Assembly: GCA_028829895.1 (NCBI GenBank)
Contig: CM054178.1
Coordinates: 105,373,558-105,437,557, forward strand
Length of the DNA: 64,000 nucleotides
Reading direction: 5' to 3'
Origin: Sinotaia quadrata
Lineage: Eukaryota > Mollusca > Gastropoda > Architaenioglossa > Viviparidae
The position numbers were made by a program, and so were the translations under genes. Positions 12,085-24,424 of the stretch are shown in pieces (the first letter of the stretch is position 1; every line of letters begins with the position of its first letter). Under the pieces are notes generated by a model, which saw nothing but the letters and a program-made list of their open reading frames with translations, made no database searches and was not told the DNA's origin.

Positions 12085-12220
12085 TACCCCTCTCTCACCC
12101 TCCCGCTTTCTTTCTCCCGCTCCCACTTTCTTTCTCTCCCCCCCCCTCTCTCTTCTCTCTTTCATTATCTCCCTCCCTCTTTCTCTTCCCTTGTTTCTCC
12201 TCCCCTTCCCCCATCTTTGC
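12085..12220. repeat. Polypyrimidine (CT-rich) tract
   Basis: About 135 bp almost entirely C and T on the plus strand, directly upstream of TTGCAG at 12225-12230. It could serve as a long splice-acceptor pyrimidine tract. The open frames on both strands here are artefacts of composition. Confidence 0.85.
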
Positions 12221-12230
12221 TCGCATTGCA

Positions 12231-12381
12231 GGGTGTTTTGTCCTTTGTGATAATTTAGTGTTAGCAGTCTGCTACTCAAGCACACGGATCAAATGAAAGT
12301 TTGAAGATGGTGAAATGCCACCACCTGTGAACTAAAATAAGAAAAGGAAAATTAAATAGGTGGATGGGCTTCCACGCGAGG
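12231..12381 (+). other. Candidate non-coding (5' UTR) exon
   Basis: The segment is bounded by an acceptor-like pyrimidine tract ending TTGCAG (12225-12230) and a strong donor, GAG|GTAAGC, at 12382. All three frames contain stops, so if it is an exon it is untranslated. Its position just downstream of a CpG-rich island fits an early exon of a plus-strand gene whose coding part is not in view. Donor and acceptor words occur by chance, so this is tentative. Confidence 0.3.
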
Positions 12382-14802
12382 TAAGCAAACGTACTGTTAA
12401 TCCATTGTGCAACTTTTAGCTTGAAATAAAAAATAGGCAAATGAGATCGCTGCTTGTGATTTCAAAACAAAACAGCTTCTTTTGTTGAAATAAATTCGAG
12501 AAATGAGATTAGCCTCCCCTAGTAGTTTCAAAATGAAGTCTAATCAAGACGAATCTGGGTTTCAAGAAAAATGCCAAAGTCATAATATTTTGGGGTTGGG
12601 TTTTGTTGTTGTTGTTGTTGTTGTTGTTGTTATTGATGATGAATTAGTTTGTATAAGTATTTTTTAAATGTACTCTTTCTTTAATTTTCGTATAAGACTC
12701 ATAGTAGATTTCCACTTTTAAAATTTTTACATTTCGGTTGCCAGCGTGTTCCATCGACTGCATAATGCAAATATAAACACACACAAACAATCAGTTACCT
12801 CAGAATAAAGACTTCTATTGCTAGGTTCCAACATAAAGGTATTGTGTCTCAATGGACTCGACATATCACGACAAAGACACAAGACACCCCTAACCTGTTA
12901 GGTATAACTGTGTCATTTCGGAGAAAGTTTTGGTTATGAGTACGTACCTTCTGTCAAACTATATAAAAATCCATTATATAATGGAACTATGATGTAACAG
13001 TCCAGATAGTCTATTCATGTCACATTTATACAAGTAAAATTGTACAAGTATCGATTAGAATCACTTCATTAGTGTCATGGAAAAGTAATATCAATGCTAT
13101 AGGTACTTTCATTAATAATTTTGACAGTGTGAAATCATTCTATGTATACGATCTAAAAGAAGTTAAATGTATGTAATAAAACAAAAAAAATGAAGACAAT
13201 TTTTAAACGCAAAGCAAAATGCAAGATAAACCGGTTCAAGAAATGCCAAAATTAACTCACGCTACATACACACATAAATGACTGCCTTTATTATTCATGT
13301 AATGTAAACGCCCCAATTTTCCTTGTAATTTAACTGTCTCTGCTGACTAGACTTTTATATATAACTTTGTCCACGCGCTGGTCCGAAGAGTACATCGCTT
13401 TAAGAGCAGACATAAAACGAATTTCTACCAGTCATTTAGCGGACCGTCTTAAAAATCAACGCTCAGCACTGAGGAGGACAAGAACTTAACGAGACTGGTC
13501 TCAATCAATCATTTCAGTAACATAAAGCATTGACTTCCGTCCATGGCAGCTATATGTCCTGTTGTTCCGAAAACGATATGTGTATGAAGACATAATGTAG
13601 TTATAGTCATTACTCCACGATTCATAATCCCAGTATTCAAAATCGAGAACCTTCGTCACAATAATTAATTAAAGCATTGGCGGTTGAGCATCTTTGGCCT
13701 TCAGAAAAACTTTACTTCCCGCGTGTTGGTGTAGAATGCACAAGAAAGATATTTGTGGTTCCCATGGAGGGAGGGGTCGTTGTCATTGCTATGTTGATAT
13801 GACGTCAAACGTCGGATGCTGTCAATGCAATGGTCTCTCAGAACTCTTTAAATGTAAGGACGAGAATAGGAGCAGAAGCAGTTAAACATTTTTATTATTT
13901 CCAAATCGGCCAAAAGAGTAGACCCTTGAGGAAAATGCAAACTGTGTTCCTGTTTCTTTCAAAATAAAATAATATTTAAAGTTTCAAAAATATAATAATT
14001 GTTTTAATAAAGGAAATGGAAAATGTTTATTGAGCAGTTAGCAGTTCTTTGACACTGTAACATAGCACTAAGAGGAATTGACTGACAAGTGAACTACAGT
14101 GAGTAAATATGTTTGTAATAAATAGATGGATAGACAGATAAACTTTGAATTGGAAATTCTCGAACAGTTAAACTGATACGTTTTGCACTGAAAATAGGCG
14201 AAGCAAGGGCAGATGATAGAGAAATAAATGATGCATTGAAAGTAGGTGTGAGTTTCTTATCATCAGCTAAACGAGATATATAATTGTTAATATGAATGCG
14301 TGTACGTATGCATACACTTGTGTTCGTTTGTTTTTTCTTAATAAATGTAAATACTATTTTTAAAACTTTGTTGACTTTATTTATTTTGAAGTTTGGGACA
14401 TGTCCACCAGGCAAACCCTAACTTTTACCCACCAGAAGGGTAATGATGGTGTGAGTATTTGTAACAACGGATGTTTTCTGAGTGGCAATAATTTTCTAGC
14501 TGTTTACCAATAGTTGAGTGTCACGATGTCAAGCTAAGTGTTAATATATTTTTAGCAGAGTAGTAGTGGTTATTTGACTGGATGTTTTCATAATTTCATA
14601 ATAAGGTCTTTAGTTGAGCAACTATAATTGTCTGAATAGTTTGCTACGTAACAACAGTTCTTTAGCTCAGAAGAACGATTGAGTCTGGATCTTTTGATAA
14701 GTGACAATAGCTCTTACTCTGAAATTAAACATTTATTTTGCTGAATGATAATGGGAATATGTGAATGACAATTGAAGTTTTCTTAAGCATTTACATATGC
14801 TT
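12382..14802. other. Unique stretch, nothing firmly recognised
   Basis: A (GTT)n run lies at 12605-12632. A cysteine-rich 63-codon frame at 13694-13885 has no signal peptide or splice context. A minus-strand frame at 14094-14414 is AT-driven. No repeat family member is visible. The remainder is AT-rich. Confidence 0.55.
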
Positions 14803-16353
14803 GCATGACGCCAATGCCTCCTAGTTAATGGTTATGATTAATTATTATTAATTAATTAATCGTCCATAACTAATTACAAGTGATGATAATCTTAATTTAT
14901 GTTATTAATAATTCTCTAGCAGACACCACTCGTCTCTCTCACTTGGTGGATATGCTTTAAACGTTTTCTCTCTTTCACAATATAAAAGACACACATTTAC
15001 CGTCACACAATATTCCCTAGATGGAAAACTTCTTACTAAAGGAGAAGTCAAATCCGTCTTTAATCTATATTTAGCGGCCACCATCCACCCACTTTCTTCT
15101 CCAATATAAGGTTATCAATATCTGTAAAAAGGTAAATAAATTGAAAAATAAATTTATTAAATCAACAATCAAATATAAATATAACAGATACAGTGAAAAA
15201 CATTACTTGACATTGATATTTCCACAAAACCACGTTCTAATAATTTTTACACTACACAATCTTTTATCCAAAAAACACGATTCAACAATTCAATACAAAT
15301 CACAGGATAGTTCTTCTCAGAGAACAGAAATAAAGTTATTAGAGATAAGCTATAATAGTTTCTACATAACCTGTTTTAGGACTGTCTCAATAGTCTTTTG
15401 CGCACATGTGTAACAAGGACACAAGTCTATTGTCTGCCATTATTACATCAGTTCCACATGTTTGTCTCACACGTTTGTATGACACTTATTCACTGCTATT
15501 CTCTCGAGGTTAATTTGGGTGCCTTCACCGTATTTGGCTCCCTCAAGCAGAACAGAAATTGTAGCAATTTCCAGCAACTTCCTTGTATCAGAAATTAATC
15601 GATGCAGTCAGCATACCTTGCCACCATACCTCTATGAAGTGTTGTGTATTCTCCACACTTACACATTGCTCCCCACCTCTACCATGGTCGGTCATAGCAG
15701 TTTATAATCAGTAAACCAGGAGGTTCAAATCATACACAGAAACAAAGGCTGCTTTACCCTGAGAAACATAATCAGGGAGCAAATGAAAAGTTTCCAGTTT
15801 ATCGTTTTTTTAACTCCATTCTTTCTTACATTCAAGTCTCAACTTACAATTTCCTGCAACTGTATTTATTAGTCTGACACGTGCATACAGTATATCAGCT
15901 TATGAATAGGTTCACTAGAACAATGCCAAGTGTTTAGCCTACTATATACGAGCATCATAGTTCAAACATTTGTAGAAGTAATAGTGTATTCATGTAATAC
16001 ATCTCTACGTAAAACACAAGCATAACATATCAATAGCAAAAATGCACAAAATATTACTAAGTCCAGTCTCTCTCAACCTGCCATTTAAATCACCATTAAC
16101 CTAACAGATGCCTTTCAAGTCTTGACTTCTTGCCACAATAATTCAAGTGATCAGAGAGTAGAATTCTGTACAGTATATAAACTTTTTTATCTCAGGCAGT
16201 TGGTTGGTCTCGTTCTCGTAAATCCTAACGTTTGGATAACAAAACCTACTCACCCAGTTGAATGGTTTGCATTACATCAACAATTTCTAGCATATTCTCA
16301 ACATATGTGTTTATTCCAACTCAGACACTTCCAAAAATCCCATCATAAGGAGT
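14803..16353 (+). mobile_element. TGTGAC repeat copy B, nearly full length
   Basis: This copy follows reference copy E almost throughout: ATGACGCCAATGCC start, the ATAACTAA hairpin, ACACCACTCGTCTCTCTCAC, AATCTATATTTAG, AAATTTATTAAATC, the TAATCAGGGAGCAAA segment at 15770-15785, and TCATAAGGAGTGCCCAAG near the end. It then stops abruptly at 16353, where the retrotransposon below begins. The last 100 bp or so of the family (GGTCGGGTCA to GCCACA) are not found beyond that retrotransposon, so they were lost at or after insertion. Confidence 0.88.
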
Positions 16354-16359
16354 GCCCAA

Positions 16360-17325
16360 GTGAACAATGAAATTTCCATAAGCTCACAACAGTCAATTCC
16401 TGTTGACAACCACGCTGGAGAAATTCCAAACAATTTCACTGAAGAACAACAACGCTTGTTTGAAGATATACAAGGTTTCGTCACAAGTAGGCAGAACCCA
16501 ACAAGAAGCCTGAAAAACAACAAAGCTCTAGGGACAGCAATTCATAATGCAAATGAAGTACTAAAACATATACACACAAAAAATAATACAGAAACCAACA
16601 GTCTATTATATGCCACTGCAAAGGTAATTGAAAGATATACAATGCCAGGCACAGTACAAACACAGAAACCATCAGTACCACCATGGAAGAAAAGAATAGA
16701 AAACTAGTGTACTAGGAGAGAAATAAGCCAAATGACAGCAGCAGCGCGAAATAAGGGAAAACTGAAGGCAAGATTGGTCACCAAATACCATCTCAACTGC
16801 AGAAACATTAAGACCACATTAGAAGATTCAAAGCAAAGACTTCAAGGACTCAGTCACCATCTGACCTCACTGCAAGAAGTCAGTAATTCCAACAGAACAA
16901 AACATTCCGAACTGACCCTGCAGGAATATACCAAGAACTTAAAGGAAATTCCAGAACAAAACAACAAATGCCAAATAATCAGGACACCAAGACCTTCTAG
17001 GAATACATTGGAGCAACCCAAATGCGCATAACACCTCAGCCAGATGGATTCCGGAATTGAAATATGACCATGTACAATGCAACGTCACAATCAGTGAGAA
17101 AGACATCAAGAAGAAGATAAGGAAGATATTGGAAAGTCCCAGGCCTGGACCAAGTACAAATATTCTGGTTCAAACATCTTACCATGTAAGGAGCTTACTT
17201 GGTACTTGCGGAATAACTGCAAAACATATTACACAAACCAAAAACTCTGCCAGCCAGGATGGTAAAGGGAAAAACAAGTCTGATTATGAAAGATCCACAG
17301 AAAGGCACAACACTAAACAACTATT
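16360..17325 (+). pseudogene. Retrotransposon N-terminal region, broken
   Basis: Frames at 16360-16707, 16732-17031 and 17057-17341 together resemble the region upstream of the RT in this retrotransposon group: a helical, charged segment with LTAQ-like coiled character, then KDIKKKIRK and a proline/glycine-rich PRPGP motif preceding the RT, and MVKGKTSLIMKDPQKGTT near 17250-17310, which in relatives directly precedes the first RT motifs. The in-frame stop at 16705-16707 and later frame changes break it. The RT that should follow is deleted. Assignment is from family resemblance. Confidence 0.65.
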
Positions 17326-17337
17326 GTTGAGGCAGGT

Positions 17338-18052
17338 TTGAAAGAAGAAACAGAAGCACTAATAACAGCTGCACAAGATCAAGCACTGAACATGAAATCA
17401 CACAAAACGAAAATGATGAAAATCTCAAATGATTCCAAATGTAGACTCTGCAAATCCTTGGTTGAAACAACAGCGCATATACTATCTGGATGTCAGGTTC
17501 CGACTGGAACAGAATACACCAAACGACACACCAAACGACACACCAAACGACACACCAAACGACACACCAAACGACACACCAAACGACACGTGGCAAGACA
17601 CGTGCATAGAAATCTGTGTGCATAAAAAAAATCTAAAAAGAGCATGGATTCACCAACCAGAAGCAGTCACCGAAACAGAGGAAGTCAAAATACTGTGGGA
17701 CTTCGAGATTAGAACAGATCCGGTGATTCCTGCACGAAGACCAGACAATGTGGCTCTCAATAAGTCCAACAGAACAGTAACAATTATTGATGTCGCTGTT
17801 CCAATTGATAGAAACATAAAAACAAAAGAAAGAAAAAATAGAAAAATTACAAGACCTCAGATTAGAAATTCAGAGACCGTGGAATGTAAAAGCAGAAGTG
17901 ATACCTATAGTGATAGGAGCCTCGGGGAACATGATTTGGAAGGCTATCTGAATAAACTTCCTGGAAACCACAAACTCGCCTCACTACTCAAAACAGCGCT
18001 CCTCGGAAGTGCCCACATCCTCCGTAAAACCTTGGATCTCCCAGAATCTTGA
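17338..18052 (+). pseudogene. CCHC finger plus restriction-like endonuclease (REL-ENDO)
   Basis: A CCHC finger with spacing C-X2-C-X8-H-X4-C is encoded by codons at 17440, 17449, 17476 and 17491. A run of KRHT repeats (12-bp expansion, 17516-17588) follows, and the reading frame changes around 17590-17625. The second frame carries ILWDFEIRTD, then RPD (Pro 17741, Asp 17744) and, 14 residues on, an Asp at 17789 in IIDVAVP. The PD-X(12-14)-D pattern is the catalytic signature of the REL-ENDO that nicks target DNA in R2-like elements. The protein ends at 18052, about 60 bp before the TAA tail. The frameshift makes it a pseudogene. Confidence 0.78.
17516..17588. repeat. 12-bp in-frame minisatellite inside the retrotransposon
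   Basis: About six units of AAACGACACACC sit between the CCHC finger and the endonuclease. The other copy (minus strand, 24550-24580) has a single KRHN at the same place, so the array is a local expansion in this copy. Confidence 0.93.
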
Positions 18053-18111
18053 TAAGATTCCGAGACCTTAGATCACATCCGACAGTCAAATAGAAGTCGT
18101 GGAAAGATGCA

Positions 18112-18152
<41 letters not shown>
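18112..18152. repeat. (TAA)n tail or target microsatellite
   Basis: About 13 TAA units immediately follow the retrotransposon 3' UTR. They may be the element's tail or the pre-existing target of a TAA-specific element. Confidence 0.9.
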
Positions 18153-18153
<1 letters not shown>

Positions 18154-18806
18154 GTTCGTGGAATTAAATTATAAAAGGTGAGCCTGAAAGTTCAAACACG
18201 AAATGGTATTTCAAGATAAACAGATTTTTTTTCAATTTAAAAAAGCAAGCATTAAAGAACAAAGGAAAGCAAAAGCAAAAAGCAAAGGCAGAAATGCAGA
18301 CATAATAGACACCAACTTAAAAGCGTAACAGTTAAGTCAGCATCGTGCGTGTGATGTGAAGAACAGCTGATGGCCTAGTTTAACAGAAAGAAAGAATATG
18401 TGTGTATAGGTAAAACTTATAATAATACCAGACATACAAGGACACACAGTCTCACGCGTACATATGCGCATACAAAGACAAAACAAACTTCGAACAACTT
18501 AATACAACATAATAGCACATCTGGAAATGACTGTCAGGAGAGAGGTTTAAGCTAGCTGCAAATTTACATCCAGCAATGACTACCTTCCATCCACCGGGTC
18601 TTTTCTTGCCCGCCCTCCGTGCTCTTCGATAATGGCATCCAATTTGCAAAAACCATGGCAACCAAAGCAGATCCTGGGACCTGTGTGACTGTTGCAAGCG
18701 AGTTTGGGTCGATAGCGGGACATACAGGTAGTGGAAGACGACTGTCTTAAGTCAGCACAGGTAGATACAATTCAACGTCAAACTGCCGAACGACCAGCGA
18801 GCCAGC

Positions 18807-18807
<1 letters not shown>
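18153..18807. other. Unique stretch with modest GC-rich patch
   Basis: A-rich up to about 18420. A GC-richer patch at 18540-18780 contains CCATGGCAACC, half of an X-box-like palindrome. No coding signal is supported: the minus-strand frame at 18452-18697 lacks any recognised domain. Confidence 0.5.
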
Positions 18808-19583
<776 letters not shown>

Positions 19584-20031
19584 CTTATGATCATTATTAT
19601 GTCTCTGTATCTCTATGTAAGATTTTTCTTACTTTCATAAGCATGCTAGTGTTACAACAGACATGATCATTATTATGTCTCTGTATCTCTATGTAAGATT
19701 TTTCTTAACTTCATAATCATGCTAGTGTTAACAGACATGATCATTATTATGTCTCTGTATCTCTATGTAAGATTTTTCTTAACTTCATAATCATGCTAGT
19801 GTTAACAGACATGATCATTATTATGTCTCTGTATCTCTATGTAAGATTTTTCTTAACTTCATAATCATGCTAGTGTTAACAGACATGATCATTATTATGT
19901 CTCTGTATCTCTATGTAAGATTTTTCTTAACTTCATAATCATGCTAGTGTTAACAGACATGATCATTATTATGTCTCTGTATCTCTATGTAAGATTTTTC
20001 TTAACTTCATAATCATGCTAGTGTTGCAACA
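19584..20031. repeat. 74-bp minisatellite, 6 copies
   Basis: Each unit contains ATGATCATTATTATGTCTC, TCTATGTAAGATTTTTCTTA and ATCATGCTAGTGTT. The first copy is slightly longer (TTACAACAG linker); copies 2-6 are essentially identical with 74-bp spacing. The palindrome TGATCA occurs once per unit. Confidence 0.96.
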
Positions 20032-20143
20032 GAAAGTCCATGCACGTAGATCTCATTTTAAAATTAATTTAATGTCAAACACATAATAGTTCTATCACTT
20101 AAAAACACTAACATAACTCTCAAACACACAAACACAAGTACAG

Positions 20144-20144
<1 letters not shown>

Positions 20145-20222
<78 letters not shown>
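20145..20222. repeat. (CA)n microsatellite
   Basis: About 38 pure CA units. The Cys-Val frames on the minus strand are artefacts. Confidence 0.97.
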
Positions 20223-20224
<2 letters not shown>

Positions 20225-20418
20225 CAACTTGTAAGAACCTCCTGCGTAAATGATGCCCCATAAATTGAAGACCGTGATCAGGTAGACTGGCTCAAATAGA
20301 CACATGTTGATAGACAGACAGAAAGAACACTTATGAGAGTGATTCAGAAACACAGAGAAAGGTATACTGACAGGAAAGATCATAGACATAAAGAAAACGT
20401 ATTCGGTTAACATAAATA

Positions 20419-20496
20419 TCTCCTCTCTTTCTCACTCTCTCTCTCACTCTCTCTCACTCTCTCTCACTCTCACACACACACACACACACACACACG

Positions 20497-20532
<36 letters not shown>
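20419..20532. repeat. (CTCACT)n plus (CA)n compound microsatellite
   Basis: A CTCTCACT-type block to about 20468, followed by CA repeats interrupted by GCACGCAC. Confidence 0.95.
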
Positions 20533-20535
<3 letters not shown>

Positions 20536-21582
20536 GGCTGAAAGTAGCAGAGTAAGGACAGACATAATGGTAAGAACAAAGCTATAACAACACATCGATG
20601 ACATCAAAGATCCCAGAAGTTATTGCAACATGATGCTTGGCGAATAATTTGTCCCACACAAATTGCCCTATAGCTGCAGCTGACATTGAAATAGGTTCCA
20701 CCCAGGTGGGTTCGTTCACCGCTTTGATTTTCTTGGTTGCAGAGATTAGCAGGTAAATGACGCACCATAGAGGTCTTGAGTTGTCTGAGAAGAACCAACA
20801 AGAAGTCTGACGTCTGCTTCATAGCTGTACTTAAAGGCATACAAAGTGCCTCATGTCTTGACCTCCACCTTCACTCTAATTAGTGGGAGTTTGTTACTCT
20901 GTGTGTGTGCTTTTGTTGGTGTGTGTGTGTGTGCAGATAAAAACATAATGTAAAATAAAATTATAATTTAACATAACATAGAGATCCGTCTAACTATGCA
21001 TTATTAGTAAAGAGTGCAAACACGTTGTAACATTGCACAATAATTCTCCAATTTATAAAAACTTAACTGAAAAGTAGGCTATCAAACTTCTCACGATTTC
21101 AACACCAACAATGACCTGGTATTTGCTTTATATCTTCTGAAAGAAGAACTGGTTCAGGCTAAATACATGAACAGTGTATGCGTCAGCAAATGATTGAAAT
21201 ATTCAACATTCTAAAGAAAATTTACACGAGTTGACTTTAGCAGTGCCGCACATGAATTGGTGTTCTTTTAAGCAAATAAGTGTCGTGTTCAAACCCAAAA
21301 ATATGCTCATTAGAGTACTTCTCCTTTCTCTTTGTTTCTTTTAGTCGTTTGTTTTCAGCCTTGACCCCAATTTCAAGGTTTCAATGATGCAATTAATACA
21401 ACCTACGTTAGGTACGGAAAACTGATTAATACAAACAATTCTACTCCGTTATGCCAGGAAAAGTAACAATGCATTTTGTTTGTTTCTTTAAACAGCTTAA
21501 TAACATATACATGTACTAGTTAAGCCCACAAATTACTTGTACTGAGAGGCTGTATTATTATTATTATAATAAACATCCTTTC
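20533..21582. other. Unique stretch, nothing recognised
   Basis: A minus-strand frame at 20604-20840 (78 codons) has no recognised domain. A GT-rich segment lies at 20900-20935 and a short ATT run at 21546-21560. Confidence 0.5.
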
Positions 21583-22516
21583 AATATATTATCTGAATCT
21601 CCTGGTTTACAGATTATAAACTGCTATGACCGAGGCTGACGTGTGAAGTCTCTACTGCAGTGTGTAAGTGTAAACAATATACTGCACTCCATTGATGTAA
21701 GGTGGCAAGGTATGCTGACTACATCGAGCAATTCTGGTACAGAGAAATTACTAGAAATTGCTACAATTGTTGGTCTGCTTGAGTGAGCTGGTATAGCGTC
21801 GGAGCGCCAAGGTAGCAACAAATCAGTGTTCTACAATGTGATGAGGGAATCACATGGAATTGACAGTAATAACTGAACAATTGATTTGTGGCTTTGTTAC
21901 TAAAATGTGCGTGAAAGACTATTGAGACAGCACCTAAATCAGGTTATGTACAAACTATTATCACTGATCTTTAATCTTTAATAACTCCATTATTGTTCTC
22001 TGATAAGAACTATCCTGTGATTTGTATTAACACTAAATTGTTGAATTGTGTATTATGATATAAGACTCTCTAGATATTAAAATCATTCAAATGTGGTTTC
22101 ATGGAAATATTAATGTCAAGTAATCTATTTCATTGTAATTGTCATATGTGCGTTTGATTGTTTGTTTAATAAATTTATTGTTAAATTTATTGACCGTTTT
22201 ACACATATTGATAAACTTATGTTGGAGAAGAAAGTAGGTGGATGGGGACTTGCTAAATATAGATTAAAGACGGGTTTGTCTTCCCCTTTAGTAAGACATT
22301 TCCACCAAAGGAAATATTGTGTGACGGTAAATGTTTGATTTAATGTTCTGGAAGAGAGAAAACGTTTATAGTCCCGCATATCCGCCATGTGAGACAGACG
22401 AGTAGTGTCTGCTGGAGAATTATTAATACCATAAATTAAGATTCTCATCACTCGTAATTAGTTATGGACGATTCATTAATAATAATTGCCATTTACTAAG
22501 CGGCGCTGGCGTCAGA
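21583..22516 (-). mobile_element. TGTGAC repeat copy G, truncated
   Basis: Minus-strand copy starting at 22516 (TCTGACGCCAGCGCC read on that strand). It has the hairpin, the ATGAGAATCTTAATTTATG segment and AATCTATATTTAG, and continues to the part matching ATAAACTGCTATGACC near 21620. Similarity ends around 21583, so the distal 650 bp or so of the element are absent. A 108-codon minus-strand frame at 22125-22451 partly matches the frame in copy E at 46065-46328. Confidence 0.87.
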
Positions 22517-24404
22517 CATTCGTTAGATATACTGAAGATACCGAAATGAGCGTTCGTCGAATTAACTCATTCAATTTAACGACCAAAGATCTCATTCTCT
22601 TGGCCGCGTTCATTCCAAAGCTTGTAATCCTACTCGAACTAGAGAAAACGCAGCCAATACACGCAAAGAGGTGACTTGGAATACAACGATGGTAATACTG
22701 TCCTCTCTGTCAAAATAATTAAAATGACTCTCTTTAAAGCAAGGGACGAGAAGACATTACCATTCTTCTGAAAGACTGCCATTTTACACATGACTTCATT
22801 CCGGGCCCTTTCTGTACCTAAATTAATGTACTTCGTTGATGTTAATTTTTGCTTGTTATGTATTGAGTTCTTCTGTGGGGTTCTTGCGATTAGTGGTCTT
22901 GCTCTTTCAGTTGCTGCTGTTTTGATTAGCTTTTCTTTATTTCTGCTCTTGTTTTTAAATACAATGTATGTGTGTTCACGCGGTTATGTTTGAATATGAA
23001 CACATTTGACTTAAAGGAAATCAAAGTTCAAAGACAAAATGACATAGAAGAGAGATGGAGAGACAAAAAGAAAAAGAGAGATAGAGAATTAGATGGGGGA
23101 GTCGGGAAACGAGAAGTAAACTGATGGACAGCAACAAAGACAAGGAGACACGGGACCGCAAGCAATATCGATAAGCTCTGTAGTATTAACACATATTTCC
23201 TGTTCACAAACAGAATTGACTTAGGAGCAAATGATTAGATCTACCGGTGTTTTGTATATATATTTTATTTTCTCCCGGAGCATAAGATGAAGAAAAGCTA
23301 ATTAAATTATTAATTATGATTTAAAGGAAGAAAACGTGCGTTGATCGTGTTTAACGGTTTAACAATATATTAACAGGTGTGCAGACACACCAACAGGCAG
23401 AGTCGATAAATCATGAAACGTTTATAATGCCTTCCAACTGTTGTGCCGGTGCCATTCTCACGTTCACGATTCTTTAGCCCCCCCCCCCCCACTTTGACAA
23501 TTGAAGAGAATGTACAGTTATATGTTATGGTACTGCCAATGTGGTGCTGCAAACACATTCAAGTAAATACTACAGTGAGAAGGTTCCAGTGCTCATTACA
23601 TTCGCTGTGTGACACATATATTGGTAATGCTGCCTCGTAACTTCATTAGTCGTTGCAGCAAATGGCAGCTGCCACATCCGAGGTCATACGGCAGATTGTT
23701 ACTATAGTCATGTAATTGCCTCGCGGGTTTAAACTTGTCACAAGTTGAATGTAAAACTAGAAATAAAGTAGTTTGGCTGGTTATATTTGTGTTAGGGGAA
23801 GGAGACAAGTGGTTGGGGTATTTTGTGTTGTTTTGACAGCCGAACACTGCTTAATATGTCAATATTCTTCTATTTACTGGAAATTAAAATATGACCAAGC
23901 GGATCTTGAGAGCATTGCAATTTCACATTTGCTGCTATAAAAAAATATCAAAAAGTGAGTTAAGTAGACTAGGGCTTAGCATATTGTCATGCTTCACGGG
24001 TTCGCTAGCTCACAAATTACATGTTCTTTTTAAAAATCTGTTCACTGATAGATTTCACCTGACTGTTTAGTCTTCTTGTAACAAATTATTTTATTTCGTG
24101 ATAAATTATTTATTTCGTTGTTTACTTGGTTCATTAGACAACTTTTTTTCTGAATTAACTAAAAATTACACTGCGCCAGACTGAAGATTACGATACCGTC
24201 CTTTCTAATTCATCATACTTTTAAAACATCTGGAGTTCTCAATACTAGCCGGAGTTGAAACCTAAGTAATGAGAAAAATGAAGATGTATTCTAGCAACAA
24301 ATAAACTATTGGGGGTTGGAGTTTTGTTTTTGCTTTGTGCTTTTTTATTTTTTTCATACTTTGAGGGGGGAATTGAAATTGATATATCTGTTTAAAGTAC
24401 GGAT
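22517..24404. other. Unique stretch with one conserved-looking patch
   Basis: No gene is recognised. There is a poly(C) run at about 23479-23490 and purine-rich sequence at 23040-23110. At 23640-23740 a non-repetitive, GC-richer patch includes GGCAGCTGCC (an E-box palindrome at about 23664-23673). The remainder is AT-rich. Confidence 0.5.
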
Positions 24405-24424
24405 ACAATAGTAATAATAATAAT

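Larger units (their letters stand above)
11640..12230 (+). promoter_or_regulatory. CpG-rich island, candidate promoter region
   Basis: This is one of the few GC-richer segments of the window. CpGs cluster at 11895-12080 (TCGGCCGGC, CCCGGCGGGG, CGCCGATCGACGCCG, GGCCGCGCG). An RFX-type X-box (GTTGCC-ATG-AGCAAC) lies at 11686-11700. A CA microsatellite (11749-11825) and a long polypyrimidine tract (12085-12220) are embedded. The tract ends in TTGCAG at 12230 and a strong donor follows at 12382, which fits a promoter or intron/first-exon boundary on the plus strand. The call rests on composition and motifs only. Confidence 0.4.
16354..18152 (+). mobile_element. R2/R4-type non-LTR retrotransposon, RT-deleted copy
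   Basis: A decayed LINE with an N-terminal region, a CCHC finger and a C-terminal restriction-enzyme-like endonuclease, in the order typical of R2/R4/NeSL elements. The whole reverse-transcriptase core is missing: the conserved pre-RT segment ending near 17325 joins directly to sequence just upstream of the CCHC finger. It abuts copy B of the TGTGAC repeat on the left and ends in a (TAA)n run at 18112-18152. TAA-repeat association is a known trait of Dong in the R4 clade, so R4/Dong is my best placement. At least one stop and one frameshift make it inactive. Confidence 0.8.

Noticed and set aside
13694..13885. Cysteine-rich 63-codon frame (possible small secreted peptide)
   Set aside because: No signal peptide, no recognisable cysteine framework and no flanking splice signals; likely chance.
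15721..15740. GGTTCAAAT as a tRNA/SINE B-box
   Set aside because: No matching A-box or cloverleaf upstream; it is part of the TGTGAC repeat body.
16122..16370. 82-codon frame as a gene
   Set aside because: It lies in TGTGAC repeat copy B and runs into the adjoining retrotransposon.
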